A stretch of DNA of 64,000 nt from Brassica napus (Eukaryota > Streptophyta > Magnoliopsida > Brassicales > Brassicaceae): positions 47,935,218 to 47,999,217 of the forward strand of contig NC_063448.1 in NCBI RefSeq assembly GCF_020379485.1, read 5' to 3'. The position numbers and the translations under genes were made by a program. Positions 1 through 11,893 of this stretch are shown piece after piece. Position 1 is the stretch's first letter. Every line of letters begins with the position of its first letter. Under the pieces are notes generated by a model. The model worked only from the letters and a program-made list of their open reading frames with translations. It had not been told where the DNA came from and searched no databases.

Positions 1-1
1 A

Positions 2-262
2 CAGAAAAAGAGGTTTTATACGGAAGCAGTGGTTATAGAAGGAAGAAGGATCCCATTATACGGCGCCGGAGCAAGCCTAGAGGCCACGGAGAGAGGCGGA
101 AAGATTCCGGTGAATCTGAGATTTGAAGTCAAAACAAGAGGAGATGTGGTCGGAAGATTGGTTACAATAAGGCAAACAAAGAGAATCTCATGCTCATTTG
201 TCATCGATGTTGCCATAAATAAGCGCATGCCGATCAATAAGAGTGATTGCAGCTATTCATGA
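2..262 (+). CDS. LEA_2 / NHL-family protein, C-terminal end (gene cut by window edge)
   Basis: An open frame enters from the left edge and runs 86 codons to a TGA. It contains a run RRIPLYGAGASL, then a beta-rich stretch with NLRFEVKTRGDVVGRL and KRISCSFVID. This is the pattern of the C-terminal half of the LEA_2 domain in plant NHL (NDR1/HIN1-like) and 'LEA hydroxyproline-rich glycoprotein' proteins, which usually carry one N-terminal membrane anchor and a domain on the outer face. The N-terminal half and anchor lie outside the window, so the subfamily cannot be named. The last 20 residues (NKRMPINKSDCSYS) look unlike the usual family ending and may be a shifted or extended tail. The downstream neighbour is a Copia fragment, so the gene sits at the edge of a rearranged zone. 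The family is a good guess; function and intactness are open. Confidence 0.6.
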   Translation, partial: QKKRFYTEAVVIEGRRIPLYGAGASLEATERGGKIPVNLRFEVKTRGDVVGRLVTIRQTKRISCSFVIDVAINKRMPINKSDCSYS

Positions 263-429
263 TCATTCTCATGCTCATTTGTAATCGAGTGATGTGTAAT
301 AATAAGAGGTTTGTCTTGAATAAATAAATGTTAAATGTAGTCAAACTAAAAAGTCAAAAGTAAAAAAAAAACAGATTAAATCTTTATCCACTTTCGTATT
401 AACGATCTGAAGCCTGAAGCCATCACTTC

Positions 430-2096
430 TAATATGTTAAGATAATGTTATATAAGAGCCTCGGGTTGGAGACTCGATCTAAGCTTAAGTTGTAGCTTAA
501 GATCCTAGTGCTTGTGAACAAGAGATCGCGTAAGCAAGATGGCGGACGTGACTAGGGCTCCACGAACGAAGGACTTTGGATCTACATCCATCTAATGTCC
601 GATGTTGACTTCGACAAACTACACAGTTTGGTCGATTAAGATGAAGGTTCTATTACGTGTTCCTGAAGTGTGAGACACGATCGAACCCGGTTCAGATGAT
701 CAAAAGAAGAATGATGTTGCGATAACTCTTTTGTTTCAATTTGTTCCCGATACTTTGATTCTCCAGATGGGAGAACAAACCGCATAAAAAAAAGATCTGG
801 AACACCATCAAGTCACGACACCTTGGAGCTGATCATGCAAGGGAGGCAAGACTTCAGACGTTGATGACGAAGTTTGATAGGTTGAAGATGGATGATTCAG
901 ATACGGTCGATGACTTCGCGGGGAAGATATCATGTCTATCATCCAAAGCAACCTCGTTGGGAGATAACATAGAAGAATCCAAGATGGTCAAGAAGTTCTT
1001 GAAGAGTACATCCAGATCTTAGCATCGCTTGAGCAAGTCCTAGATCTTAACTCGACGAGTTTCGAGGATATAGTTGGAAGGCTTAAAGCGTACGAGGAGC
1101 GTGTAGGAGAAGAAACTCAGAAAGAAGACCAAGGGAAGCTTATGTTTTCGAACAATGAAAGAGCATAGTCAGATGGGCTATGAGAATTCTCGTGGTAGAG
1201 GAAGAGGACAGAACGGTAGAGGCAGAGGTCGAGGTAGGTCCCACAACCAAAACTGTACATCACACACCGAAGATAACAACTCGAAGAAGAATCATTCAAA
1301 GCTGATATGTTGGAGATGTGACAAGCCTGGTCACTACGCAACTGTCTGTCCCGAGAAGACAAAGAAAAATCAAGAAACCAACCTAAACGAGACATAAGAG
1401 GACGATGCACGCTATGTACACGAGGTGGTGTTTTTGAACGAAGATAAGGTGATTCCGAAAAATCTTGATATCGACAAAGGCAGTGCAAGTGTCTGGTATT
1501 TGGATAATGGAGCGAGCAGTCACATGACGGGAAACAAGGAGTTCTTTTCGAGTTTAAATCTCAACACCAAAGGGAAGTGAAGTTTGGTGATGGATCGTGT
1601 GTTGACATTGTAGGAAAGGGTGTGGTTACCTTTGTCTGCAAGACTGGAGAGAAAAAGGCAGTCAAAGACATATACTACATACCCGATCTGAATCACAATA
1701 TATTGAGTCTTGGGCAAGCAACATAGAGCGGATGTGAGGTTAACATGAAAGATGTCTACTTGACGCTCACAGATTCGCATAGAAGGTTGCTAGTTCGTGT
1801 GAAAAGACCTCCAAACCATCTTTACAAGACCCATATGGAGATAAGCTACCCGGAGTGTTTGCATGTCAGGGACGAAGATGCTACATGGAGGTGGCATGCT
1901 CGACTAGGACATATATGCTATGGAGTGATGAACAACATGGTAAGGATGGAGATGGTCGTAGGAATGTCGTGTGTAACACACGAAGAAAGCGTGTGTGATG
2001 CATGTCTCGCAGGGAAGCAGATCAGACAGTCATTCCCGACCAAAGCCATGTTTCGTGTGACAAAGCCAATAGAGTTATTGCATAGAGACGTCTTGA
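430..2096 (+). mobile_element. Copia LTR-retrotransposon fragment (gag to start of integrase), dead
   Basis: A gag-like start at 539 (MADVTRAPRTKDFG) is followed by broken gag sequence with several in-frame stops. Next comes an RNA-binding region rich in RG repeats (about 1190-1250) and a CCHC zinc knuckle at about 1308-1350 (CWRCDKPGHYATVC). A protease-like DNGASSHM follows at about 1503-1530, then a GAG-pre-integrase motif ([10 protein letters not shown]) near 1890. The first residues of integrase end at about 2096. That gene order is Ty1/copia. Reverse transcriptase, RNase H and both LTRs are missing. The right end abuts the PDIL1-6 remnant in frame. It is a decayed 5' portion; several frames and stops make it non-coding. 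Confidence 0.85.
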
Positions 2097-3044
2097 TCAT
2101 AGGCTTCTACGTTGCAATAACTCTTATTAAGACAATAAATGCCGAGATTATCAAGACGGCAACGGGTTTGAAGGAGATGAGTAGTCCTGTTTTGATGGCT
2201 AAGATCGACTGCGAGAGGTTTTCGAAAGTCGCGTCGCAGCTAGAGATCAAAGGTTTCCCAACGCTTCTTCTATTTGTCAAACCACACTGGTCTGATCAGT
2301 TTGATTCGGTAGTTTAAAAAAAAAGGTTTGGTGTCAGTTATTTTCGTTTTTTGAAAAAAGTTATATACCAAATCATACGAAAAACTTGAACGAAAACTAA
2401 CCGAACTAGCCAAATTTCAAACCGAACTAACTTAAATAATTGAATTATCAAATTTAACCGAAATTAACCAAAGTTACCCAAAATTTCAACAAAGTTAAAC
2501 CAAAATAGAAAGAGTTTGGTAGGATTTTTAAAAAATGAACTAACCAAATATTCGAACCTAAAAAAAAAAAAAAAAAAAAAAATTCGAACCTAACATTTTA
2601 TTTCGGGTTAATTGGGTAAGATATGTTAAACCGAACTAACCGGAAACTGAATTACCCGAACCCGCAGGCATAGGTCTGATGATAGACACTTCAGTAAACG
2701 AGCATCCTAAGCTAAAGGTAATAAAACAAATCTCAAAACTTTCAATGAGATGTAGATCCATCTCATGTGATTACAATGGCATATATGTGATGGTTGATGC
2801 AGGAGGGTGATGATTATCCAACAATCTTGCTTTATAAAACCGGTGTAAAGGGAAATCCGGTTAGATAGGATTCACTTCTGATTTGTTTCTTACATTTCTT
2901 TTTGTTTTCCTTCAAGAAGGTTTGGTCTCAAACTGTTGTGTTGTGCAGTTAAAGTTGTCGGCTAAGTCTAGTGCAAAGGAGATGGCTGTTTTTATCAATG
3001 AAGAGTTAAAGTCGAAGGTTCAGTAGGCTAAAGATGAGTTGTAG
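2097..3044 (+). pseudogene. PDIL1-6: Protein disulfide isomerase-like PDIL1-6, broken remnant
   Basis: Three separate blocks match the Arabidopsis PDIL1-6 type of ER protein disulfide isomerase. About 2130-2285 holds [16 protein letters not shown], the N-terminal thioredoxin-like domain after its active site. About 2678-2698 holds IDTSVNEHPKLK and 2809-2860 holds DDYPTILLYKTG, both from the C-terminal thioredoxin-like domain. After a clear acceptor (TGTGCAG at 2950), LKLSAKSSAKEMAVFINEELK leads to KDEL at 3030-3041. No CxxC active site is left, and most of the protein between the first two blocks is gone, replaced by AT-rich repeat. A TAG at 3024-3026 lies in frame just before KDEL. The first block is joined to Copia integrase in one 190-codon frame (1745-2317), which is chimeric and probably not a real protein. 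Family members fold proteins in the ER. Confidence 0.85.
2325..2670. repeat. Degenerate AT-rich repeat inside the PDIL1-6 remnant
   Basis: The stretch repeats short variants of AACCGAACTAACC and AACCAAATTT with poly-A tracts. Similar 'CCGAA / AACCAAA' sequence recurs at 56020-56540. It replaces the middle exons of the PDIL1-6 remnant. No coding capacity or terminal repeats were found, so the element class is unknown. Confidence 0.5.
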
Positions 3045-3981
3045 ATCTGGAGTCTGCCTTAGGGATCAGATTTGTTGTTGTTTCTTGATACTATATGAAA
3101 GAAATGTAATAGAAATAGCGAGGAGAGTACACAACAGAAATCATAGTGTTGTGTAACTTTAGTTTACAGTAAATGTTAACAGCTTGCAAATGAAGGTGTA
3201 CCACAAACAGAAGAGATTAGAAATAAAATAATCTTTTAAAAAATTTATGTAACAACTAAGAAGGTAAGGAAACCAATTCGTTCTTAACATTTGTAATGGA
3301 TGGTAATGGATGATACGCATAGAGAAGGTTGATTATGCAAGTTGATACACATCACAATGCCAAAGAAGCAAAAAGCTCTCTCTCACGTTAACACGTTGGT
3401 TAGCATTCACAACCGGTTGATCTTTGTTGCCGACCCCCGGCTATATCAATGGTGTACGTAAGGTACCAGAAAGGCATTGAAATGAACAACGGCTGCTCCA
3501 AGTTGAAGGTGTTTGATTAAGATAAACTCAATGTGAAGGTTGTTTTGCTAGTGTTGGGACTTTATACTTGGTTCTTCATGTTCATTTGAGAGGACTTGTA
3601 GCAATGCATTAGAAAACTGAATCAACATTGAATCCAGATGTCACGAAGTACGGCAATGTTTTCATCTGGTTTGTCCCTATTAGCTTTTGTTCTACATTCT
3701 GAGTTACAAAGTGTTTTAATAATTAGTTTGCAAAGTTTCCAGGCAACGACAAGATAAATCAACAAGCGTAGAACACTTGGATGAATGTGTAAAAATAGCA
3801 AAGAAAGACTTAAAGTTATAAAATTGCAAGATGAAGGGATGATATATATCAACCAGGTTCGAAAACTTGAAACAAAAACATAAATAGTATTCAGGAATAG
3901 CAAATCTCAAAACTAGATAGAGCGAGAGAAAAGTGCTAAATTTTAGTCCCTTGCTGCCTTAAACACCAAGTGGGGTTTCTT
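3045..3981. other. Intergenic between PDIL1-6 remnant and RPL37
   Basis: It holds the presumed 3' region of the PDIL1-6 remnant and the 3' UTR of RPL37. I could not extend any short open frame here into a known protein, and no mobile-element ends were seen. Confidence 0.4.
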
Positions 3982-4819
<838 letters not shown>

Positions 4820-4924
4820 TGTAGCGAGCTGCTTGCCACCAAAAACCTAGGATGATTGATTACTCGGCTTCAGGGGGAGGAAGAAGCTGTAAAGCTTATA
4901 AGGCGGCCACTTATATGACTTCTG

Positions 4925-5040
4925 ACTCTAGGGTTGGAATCGATATCATGGGCTTTTTATGTTTATAATGGGCCTCAGTTTCTATTTTGATAGAAACGGG
5001 CCTTATTCCAGTTTCTTTTGCCCATTTTCAGATTCTCTTT
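4925..5040 (-). promoter_or_regulatory. RPL37 promoter: telo-box and site II motifs
   Basis: Upstream of the RPL37 ATG the plus strand shows TAGGGTT at 4930-4936 (telo-box AACCCTA on the coding strand). It also shows TGGGCT at 4950-4955 and TGGGCC at 4970-4975, with more GGGCC and TGGGCA-like cores near 4999 and 5030. Site II (TGGGCY, bound by TCP factors) together with telo-boxes is the standard promoter signature of plant ribosomal protein genes. The assignment rests on motif and position only. Confidence 0.7.
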
Positions 5041-6220
5041 TTGGAAAGTGTATTTTAGAGAAATATTGGTGTCAGTTTCAAACACAATTTTTTTTCTTTG
5101 GTTTCATTGCTTCTAGATCACAGTCCTAAGTCAAATCATGTGGTTGAGGATCTGTCATTCGGCACTAACGATTCTTCTGGTTGCTGAAGAGCAAAATGCA
5201 ACAGATGAAGTTGGTTTCCACATTTATTAGTGCTCTTGCAAGCAAACATCATTCAATACCTATGATGATTTATATACACTTTGCTGCATGTGAGCCATGG
5301 TACATTACATTTTAGATTATAGTTGGTTGCATATTGCCGAATTTGTGCTAGCTGAACAAGTAACCAACAAGCTTAAACAGCTAGTTCTAACTAGACACAA
5401 TGAAAATGCTTCGGTGTGTGGTGGTAACTCTACCGAAGCAAGTGAAGGCAAGAGTGGTACACATCAAGTAGCTGCAATATCATTTGAACAACCTTTGTGA
5501 ATGTATCTTAGAGTTTATGGCGTTTCCAAACTTGAGGTTAAAACATTGTCCTTTACAGTTTCAACAGACCTAATTTTTTTTCTCTGTACCAAATAAGCCT
5601 CTACTTGCATCGAAACTTAGGTTTGGTCATTAATACGTTTAAAAGTAGTTTCCCCAAAATCATGGATTAACGTTGGTATGTAGGTCCAAAGACGGAATAA
5701 GAACCGCTTTAGCTTTGCATCTTAAGAAATGTTATAACCATGCTTTAGACAACAGTTAGTCAAACAACAATAGTGCGTAGTACCTTCCTATACAAACATA
5801 CTTGAAATATTTCTCTCTCCATCCTTTTTATTGAAACCGTACCAACTATTTGATATTTAACCAAGAATAAAGGTATAATACCCTACTATAATGCAATGAA
5901 TAAAGTACATGCACAATTTGAAATCGTGCATCCATCACTATTAACCTTAATTTTAAGATCTTCAAATCATCAAAAAAGACAAACATGAAGAAGAAAAAAG
6001 TGAAAGGTGACATTCCACGACAAAGACAAATTTTCACTTTAGCCTTTTTGATGCAGAGTAATAAACACTAAAGATACATTGGCAAATACTATGAAACTAA
6101 AGTAACCCATCAACACATTAATATACTACATAAATAATTCGCTTTTAGTGACTACAAATATATGTGAGAAAACATTGATCTCCCCTCCCGACAAGAACAT
6201 ATCAGTTACAGTGTAGAGAG
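5041..6220. other. Intergenic with one unrecognised ORF (5297-5500, +)
   Basis: A 67-codon plus-strand frame at 5297-5500 (HIAEFVLAEQVTNKLKQLVLT, then a polar tail) reads like a helical protein fragment. Upstream short pieces (VVEDLSFGTNDSSG near 5140-5185) could belong to the same decayed gene. I do not recognise it. The remainder is AT-rich and presumably contains the promoter of the gene at 6221. Confidence 0.3.
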
Positions 6221-6679
6221 ATGTTTCAGAAAACAAACAGTTTCTTCCACAGAACACTACACAGTCTCAAGTCAATCATTCTTAGAGCAGGTAAGAAGCT
6301 CTCTAAACCAAAAACACACTTCTCATGCACATTTTGTAGATCAAATTCTCTCGATGGCGACGATTTCTACGCAAGTTTCCTCAACATTTGGGAGTCTGAT
6401 CTCGAAAATAGCATTGGAGGAGGAGGTCCATTAAAACTGGAGCAAAAGACTCAAGAGCATGTACAAGATCACCAAGAGAAGAAAACAGAAGCTTGCTCTT
6501 CTCGTTTATCAAGAGACTGCGATACAATGGAGAAGAAGATCAAAGAGATGTATGTAATTGAGACGGGAGATATAGAGCAAGCCCTTGACGTTGAAGAAGC
6601 ACTTCATTACTATTCTCGTCTTAGAAGTCCTGTTTATCTCAACATCGTTGACAAGTTCTTAAATGATCTCTACGCCTGA
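6221..6679 (+). CDS. Uncharacterised small plant protein (position of At3g16070)
   Basis: A single-exon frame of 152 codons starts MFQKTNSFFHRTLHSLKS and ends in a well-ordered block, EMYVIETGDIEQALDVEEAL followed by HYYSRLRSPVYLNIVDKFLNDLY. The N-terminus is basic with hydroxyl residues and could be a transit or nuclear sequence. The middle is polar and probably disordered. The C-terminal 45 residues look like a small conserved helical module. Its spacing loosely recalls the OVATE domain, but I would not assign it. The gene lies between RPL37 and KIN13B, where Arabidopsis has At3g16070, so positional orthology is likely. Codon use and the clean frame support a real gene. Function unknown. 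Confidence 0.7.
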   Translation: MFQKTNSFFHRTLHSLKSIILRAGKKLSKPKTHFSCTFCRSNSLDGDDFYASFLNIWESDLENSIGGGGPLKLEQKTQEHVQDHQEKKTEACSSRLSRDCDTMEKKIKEMYVIETGDIEQALDVEEALHYYSRLRSPVYLNIVDKFLNDLYA

Positions 6680-6898
6680 TCCCAACACTCTTGAGCTATT
6701 ATAGTTTGTGTTTTTCAAATTCTTGATTTGTTTTGGTTTACTACAAGTCTTTCTTCTTGTATGTTTGAATCATGCTTGTGTACCAATATACCATTTGACA
6801 GTGAACTTTGGAGCTCTCTTCTTGCAGTATCTAGAACCTGTTTTGTGAAACCATGCACATACTGCTCGATGTTTTCGATACTCTTCAGTTATAACTTA

Positions 6899-9800
6899 TC
6901 ATAGCTCGTTCTGCAAACTTTTCAATTAGACTAGTATAGGGAACTAGGTGTTTTTCTGCATCATGTGCAGTAAATTTTTTTTAAATCTAACTTATATTTA
7001 AAAATAAATTTCATTGAATATTATAGATTTTACTATTTTCTTAGATTAGATATTTAAATTTTTACAAAATTGTAAAAAAATTTGAAAGCTTTAGTAATAC
7101 AAATTGTATAATTATACAAAAATAATAACATTTCCAAATTTGAAACGTTATATATGAATATATTTATTTTATAGATGATGTATGAGCTATTACCATATTT
7201 AAGAAAAGTTTACTAAAAAGAAATATCAATATTAAATGTAATATATGAATTATTACCATATTCTAATAAGTTTGTCAAACATATAAATCAACATTAAATG
7301 AAATTATCCATGTCATATTTTTCCGGAAGCCATGTCATCAATTTCATTAGTCATGTCATATTTGCTTTGTAAAATTGATTGTAGGAAGGACATGTAACAA
7401 AATTACTTCGCAAATATAGCTCGTTCTGCAAACTTTTCAATTGGACTAGTATAAGGAACTATGTATTTTCCTGCACCATGTGCAGTAAGAATTTTTTAAA
7501 ATCTAACTTATATTTAAAAATAAATTTCATTAAATATTATAGATTTTACTATTTTCTTAGATTAGATATTTAAATTTCTACAAAATTGTAGAAATTTTTG
7601 AAAGCTTTAGTAATACAAATTATATAATTATACAAAAATAATAATATTTCCAAATTTGAAACATTATATATGAATATATTTATTTTATAGATGATGTATG
7701 GGCTATTACCATTTTTAAGAAAAGTTTACCAAAAAGAAATATTAATATTAAATGTAATATATGAATTATTACCATATTCTAATAAGTTTGCCAAAAATAT
7801 AAACCAACATTAAATGAAATTCTCCATGTCATATTTTTCCGGAAGTCATGTCATCAATTACATTAGCCATGTCATATTTGTTTTGTAAAATTGATTGTAG
7901 AGAGGACATGTGGCAAAATCACTTCGCAAATATAGCTCGTTCTGCAAACTTTTCAATTGGACTAGTATAGGGAACTAGGTGTTTTCCTGCACCATGTGCA
8001 GTAAGAATTTTTTTAAATCTAACTTATATTTAAAAATAATTTTCATTAAATATTATAGATTTTACTATTTTCTTAGATTAGATATTTAAATTTTTACAAA
8101 ATTGTAGAAATTTTTGAAAGCTTTAGTAATACAAATTGTATAATTATACAAAAATAATAATATTTCCAAATTTGAAACGTTATATATGAATATATTTATT
8201 TTATAGATGATGTATGAGTTATTACCATATTTAAGAAAAGTTTACCAAAAAGAAATATCAATATTAAATGTAATATATGAATTATTACCATATTCTAATA
8301 AGTTTGCCAAAAATATAAATCAACATTAAATGAAATTCTCCATGTCATATTTTTTCGGAAGCCATGTCATCAATTTCATTAGCCATGTCATATTTTTTTT
8401 GTAAAATTGATTGTAGAGAGGATATGTGGCAAAATCACTTCGCAAATTTAGCTCGTTCTGCAAACTTTTCAATTGGACTAGTATAGGGAACTAGGTGGTA
8501 AATTGTTTTTTAAATCTAACTTATATTTAAAAATAAATTTCATTAAATATTATAGATTTTAATATTTTCTTAGATTAGATATTTAAATTTCTACAAAATT
8601 GTAGAAATTTTTGAAAGCTTTAGTAATACAAATTATATAATTATACAAAAATAATAATATTTCCAAATTTGAAACATTATATATGAATATCTATACTATT
8701 AAAGCAGGATCCTATTGTCATAATTACCTTAGGGGCATGTTTCCTTCACTAACATTGCATGTTTCATTAAGGGCAATTAAGTAATATTAATAACAAATCT
8801 ATATTGGGTCATTATTTTTGGATCCAGCCCAAATCAAATCTCTCTTGGGCCATTTGGGCCTATTAAAAAATCAGATTCAATTCTCACCTTTTTTTTTCCT
8901 TTGGACCATTGAGTCCAAGTTCAAATAATTTTTTTTCATCTATTCTTAATTATTATTTTTTTCTTTTCTTAATATAATTTAAGCATTCATAAAAATAATT
9001 GAATTTTTTTATTGAAAAGTATAAATCTTTATTAAAAGTATATAATTTTTTAATTAAAATATTAACCCCATAATAAAATTAATTTATCAGAGTTATACCA
9101 ACTTAATTCATTAAAAAAATAAAGTTTAATTTTTTTTAACATAAATAGTCATTTAAAATGAAATACGATAAATAAAAATAAAATTTTTAAGTCTTTTATA
9201 AAATAAAACACAAATATATGAAAATGTGACATTTACTAAATATTTGTCAATTGAAAAAAAAAACAAAAATAAACCCGCGCTTTGAAAGCGCGGGTCAAAA
9301 TCTAGTATTTATTTTATAGATGATGTATGAGCTATTATCATATTTAAGAAAAGTTTACCAAAAAGAAATATCAATATTAAATGTAATATATGAATTATTA
9401 CCATATTCTAATAAGTTTGCCAAAAATATAAATCAACATTAAATGAAATTCTTCATGTCATATTTTTCCTGAAGCCATGTCATCAATTTCATTAGTCATG
9501 TCATATTTGTTTTGTAAAATTGATTATAGAGAGGACATGTGGCAAAATCACTTCGCAAATATAGCTCGTTCTGCAAACTTTTCAATTGGACTAGTATAGG
9601 GAACTAGGTGTTTTCCTGCACTATGTGCAGTAAGAATTTTTTTAAATCTAACTTATATTTAAAAATAAATTTCATTAAATATTATAGGTTTTACTATTTT
9701 CTTAGATTAGATATTTAAATTTTTACAAAATTGTAGAAATTTTTGAAAGCTTTAGTAATACAAATTGTATAATTATACAAAAATAATAATATTTCCAAAT

Positions 9801-10345
9801 TTGAAATGTTATATATGAATATATTTATTTTGTAGATGAAGTATGAGCTATTACCATATTTAAGAAAAGTTTACCAAAAAGAAATATCAATATTAAATTT
9901 AATATATGAATTATTACCATATTTTAATAAGTTTGTCAAAAATATAAATCAACATTAAATGAAATTCTCCATGTCATATTTTTCCGGAAGCCATGTCATC
10001 AATTTCATTAGTCATGTCATATTTGTTTTGTAAAATTGATTGTAGAGAGGACATGTGGCAAAATTACTTCGCAAATATAGCTCGTTCTGCAAACTTTTCA
10101 ATTGGACTAGTATAGGGAACTAGGTGTTTTCCTGCACCATGTGCAGTAAGAATTTTTTTAAATCTAACTTATATTTAAAAATAAATTTCATTAAATATTA
10201 TAGATTTTACTATTTTCTTAGATTAGATATTTAAAATTTTACCAAATTGTAGAAATTTTTGAAAGTTTTAATAATACAAATTGTATAATTATATAAAAAA
10301 TAATAATAATTTCAAATTTGAAATGTTATATATGAATATATTTAT
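6899..10345 (-). mobile_element. Head-to-tail tandem array of a 516-bp non-autonomous Helitron
   Basis: The same unit starts at 6901, 7416, 7932, 8448, 9561 and 10077 (spacing 515, 516, 516, 1113, 516); the last copy stops at 10345. On the minus strand each monomer begins TCCCTATACTAGTCC and ends with hairpin CTGCAC-ATG-GTGCAG, GAAAACAC and CTAG. These are Helitron ends: 5' TC, 3' hairpin, CTRR. CTAG lies at 6944, 7975, 8491, 9604 and 10120 and is mutated to CTAT at 7459. Successive copies are joined by one T between CTAG and TC. The 1113-bp copy carries a nested 616-bp Helitron and has lost its hairpin. No protein is encoded. Copies differ by scattered substitutions only. Confidence 0.88.
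8690..9305 (+). mobile_element. Non-autonomous Helitron nested in the array
   Basis: The element starts TCTATACTATTAAAGCAGG and ends with a perfect hairpin CCCGCGCTTT-G-AAAGCGCGGG (9274-9294), seven bases, then CTAG (9302-9305). It lies between A (8689) and T (9306). Removing it restores the uninterrupted sequence of neighbouring monomers (GAATA joined to TATTTATTTTATAG), so the empty site is visible within the window. The 616-bp interior has no ORF. This is a textbook Helitron insertion into an AT dinucleotide without target duplication. Confidence 0.95.
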
Positions 10346-10951
10346 AATGGCCGAGTTAGTGAGCTTGTTCATGGCTTGACCTTGCAGATACCAATTATAG
10401 AAGCCTTGAAGGAACAAAGAGACCGACCCTTGGACACGGTTGAGAAACTTAAGAAACGCAGTAAACTATTCAAGCTTCAAATGCCCACGGAGAAAGACAC
10501 CGCGGGAGTAAAAAACATGGTGCTTGAGACACTGTCTTCTGCAAAAATCGAAGGCTTTGCGGATGGATTCAGAGGTGAAACCAAAGCGGCCAGCACGGAA
10601 AAGATGGTGGACAAGTAGCTGAGAATCATAAGCTGGAGATGAAGTAAAGAGAAATGAAATGGCTTTCTTTGGATAGATCGAGGGAAAATCTGATGCTTCA
10701 TGTAGCCTCTTATGCTTAGACGTATGACAAGAGATTCTCTCATCCCACCGAGCTGTTGTAGTGTTGTGCCGGTAGCGAGGAGTATCAAGTTCAATGAAGA
10801 CCAATTAGGAGATCATCAAAAGAGTGTGCGGAAGTTTTCCCTTGAGTCTCTATGTTCTGTTATGAAACGTATTGCATTGCCCTTTACCTTCCCAAATACA
10901 TGGACAACCGAGATAAACCACAATGTTCAAGAGATGGTGGGCAAATATTAA
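10337..10951 (+). pseudogene. Unrecognised coding remnant next to the Helitron array
   Basis: Two open stretches, 10376-10618 (80 codons; VEKLKKRSKLFKLQMPTEKD, then ETLSSAKIEGFADGFRGETK) and 10712-10951, have a codon composition unlike the flanking AT-rich DNA. They are separated by stops. An ATG at 10347 opens a frame that closes at once. The first stretch looks like a helical, charged protein segment. I cannot name the family. Adjacent to a truncated Helitron monomer, it could be either a captured gene fragment or the remains of a resident gene. Confidence 0.35.
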
Positions 10952-11893
10952 TCACTGGATCTAAACAGAGTAGCAGGAATCATTCATTGCCAAAGAGAAA
11001 TCAATAGAAGAGGGTGTCTAAGCGAGACTGGTGAATGTGGAAGAAGAAGAAGATCGTAGTGGCGGAAATTGAAACATAAAGATATTTTTTGTAATTGGTA
11101 ATATGGTTTCAAAAGCCTTGAAGTTTGAAGGCTTAAGAAAATCCTAAGTCTTCATAAGTTATTTTTATCCAGTCAGATTTATTTATTTTAAAGTCTTTTT
11201 TAATATCTTATTTGATTTGAACCCTTCTAAAAACACTTAAACCCACATTTTCTCTAATTTTTATTCAAAGTCAAAACTCATTACCAAGCAAAAAAAAATA
11301 GATTTTTTTTCTGATTCTTGTCATTTTTCTCTCCAAGATAGAATGTTAGAGATTCTCCAAGGTAAAAATTTATAGGATATCTCAATAATTTAATAAAACT
11401 GAAAAAAATTTAAGAGAGAGGATAACAAAATTTCTCAACTACCTATGAAATATCGATTATATACCGTGAGAATATATCTTGTGCTATTGACTCTGATTTT
11501 CTTAAATATTTAATTTAATCAAACATTTGTTTTTATTAAATATTAGTATTTCTATCATAGATACTCATTAAAAAAAACTCCAAGTTTCTTTAAATATCTA
11601 ATTAATCAAATAATTGTATTTTTACTAAATGTTTTATGGGAAAATTATCAAAACGGAACAAAAAATAGCATGGTTGTCTCTATGGTATAAAACCAACATA
11701 AAGTTGTTCTTATAGTATAATGTTTTTCAAAATATCAAAACTAACCCTTTGATTAATCAACTTAATCAACATTTTTAATTTAATTTAATTTTAAAAAGGT
11801 TAATAAAATAAAATAACATAATAGAAAGGAAAATTAAATTAAAAACAAAAAAGGGAACAAAACTTCCACTCCCCAAACCCTAAACATTTAGTA
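10952..11893. other. AT-rich intergenic DNA
   Basis: There are no ORFs worth keeping. At 11640-11860 a phrase 'CAAAACGGAACAAAAAATAG ... ATCAAAACTAACCCTTTG' resembles a mobile-element end, and a related CCAAAACTAACCCTTTGC recurs at about 12252, after the MITE that follows. No paired termini were found. Confidence 0.4.
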
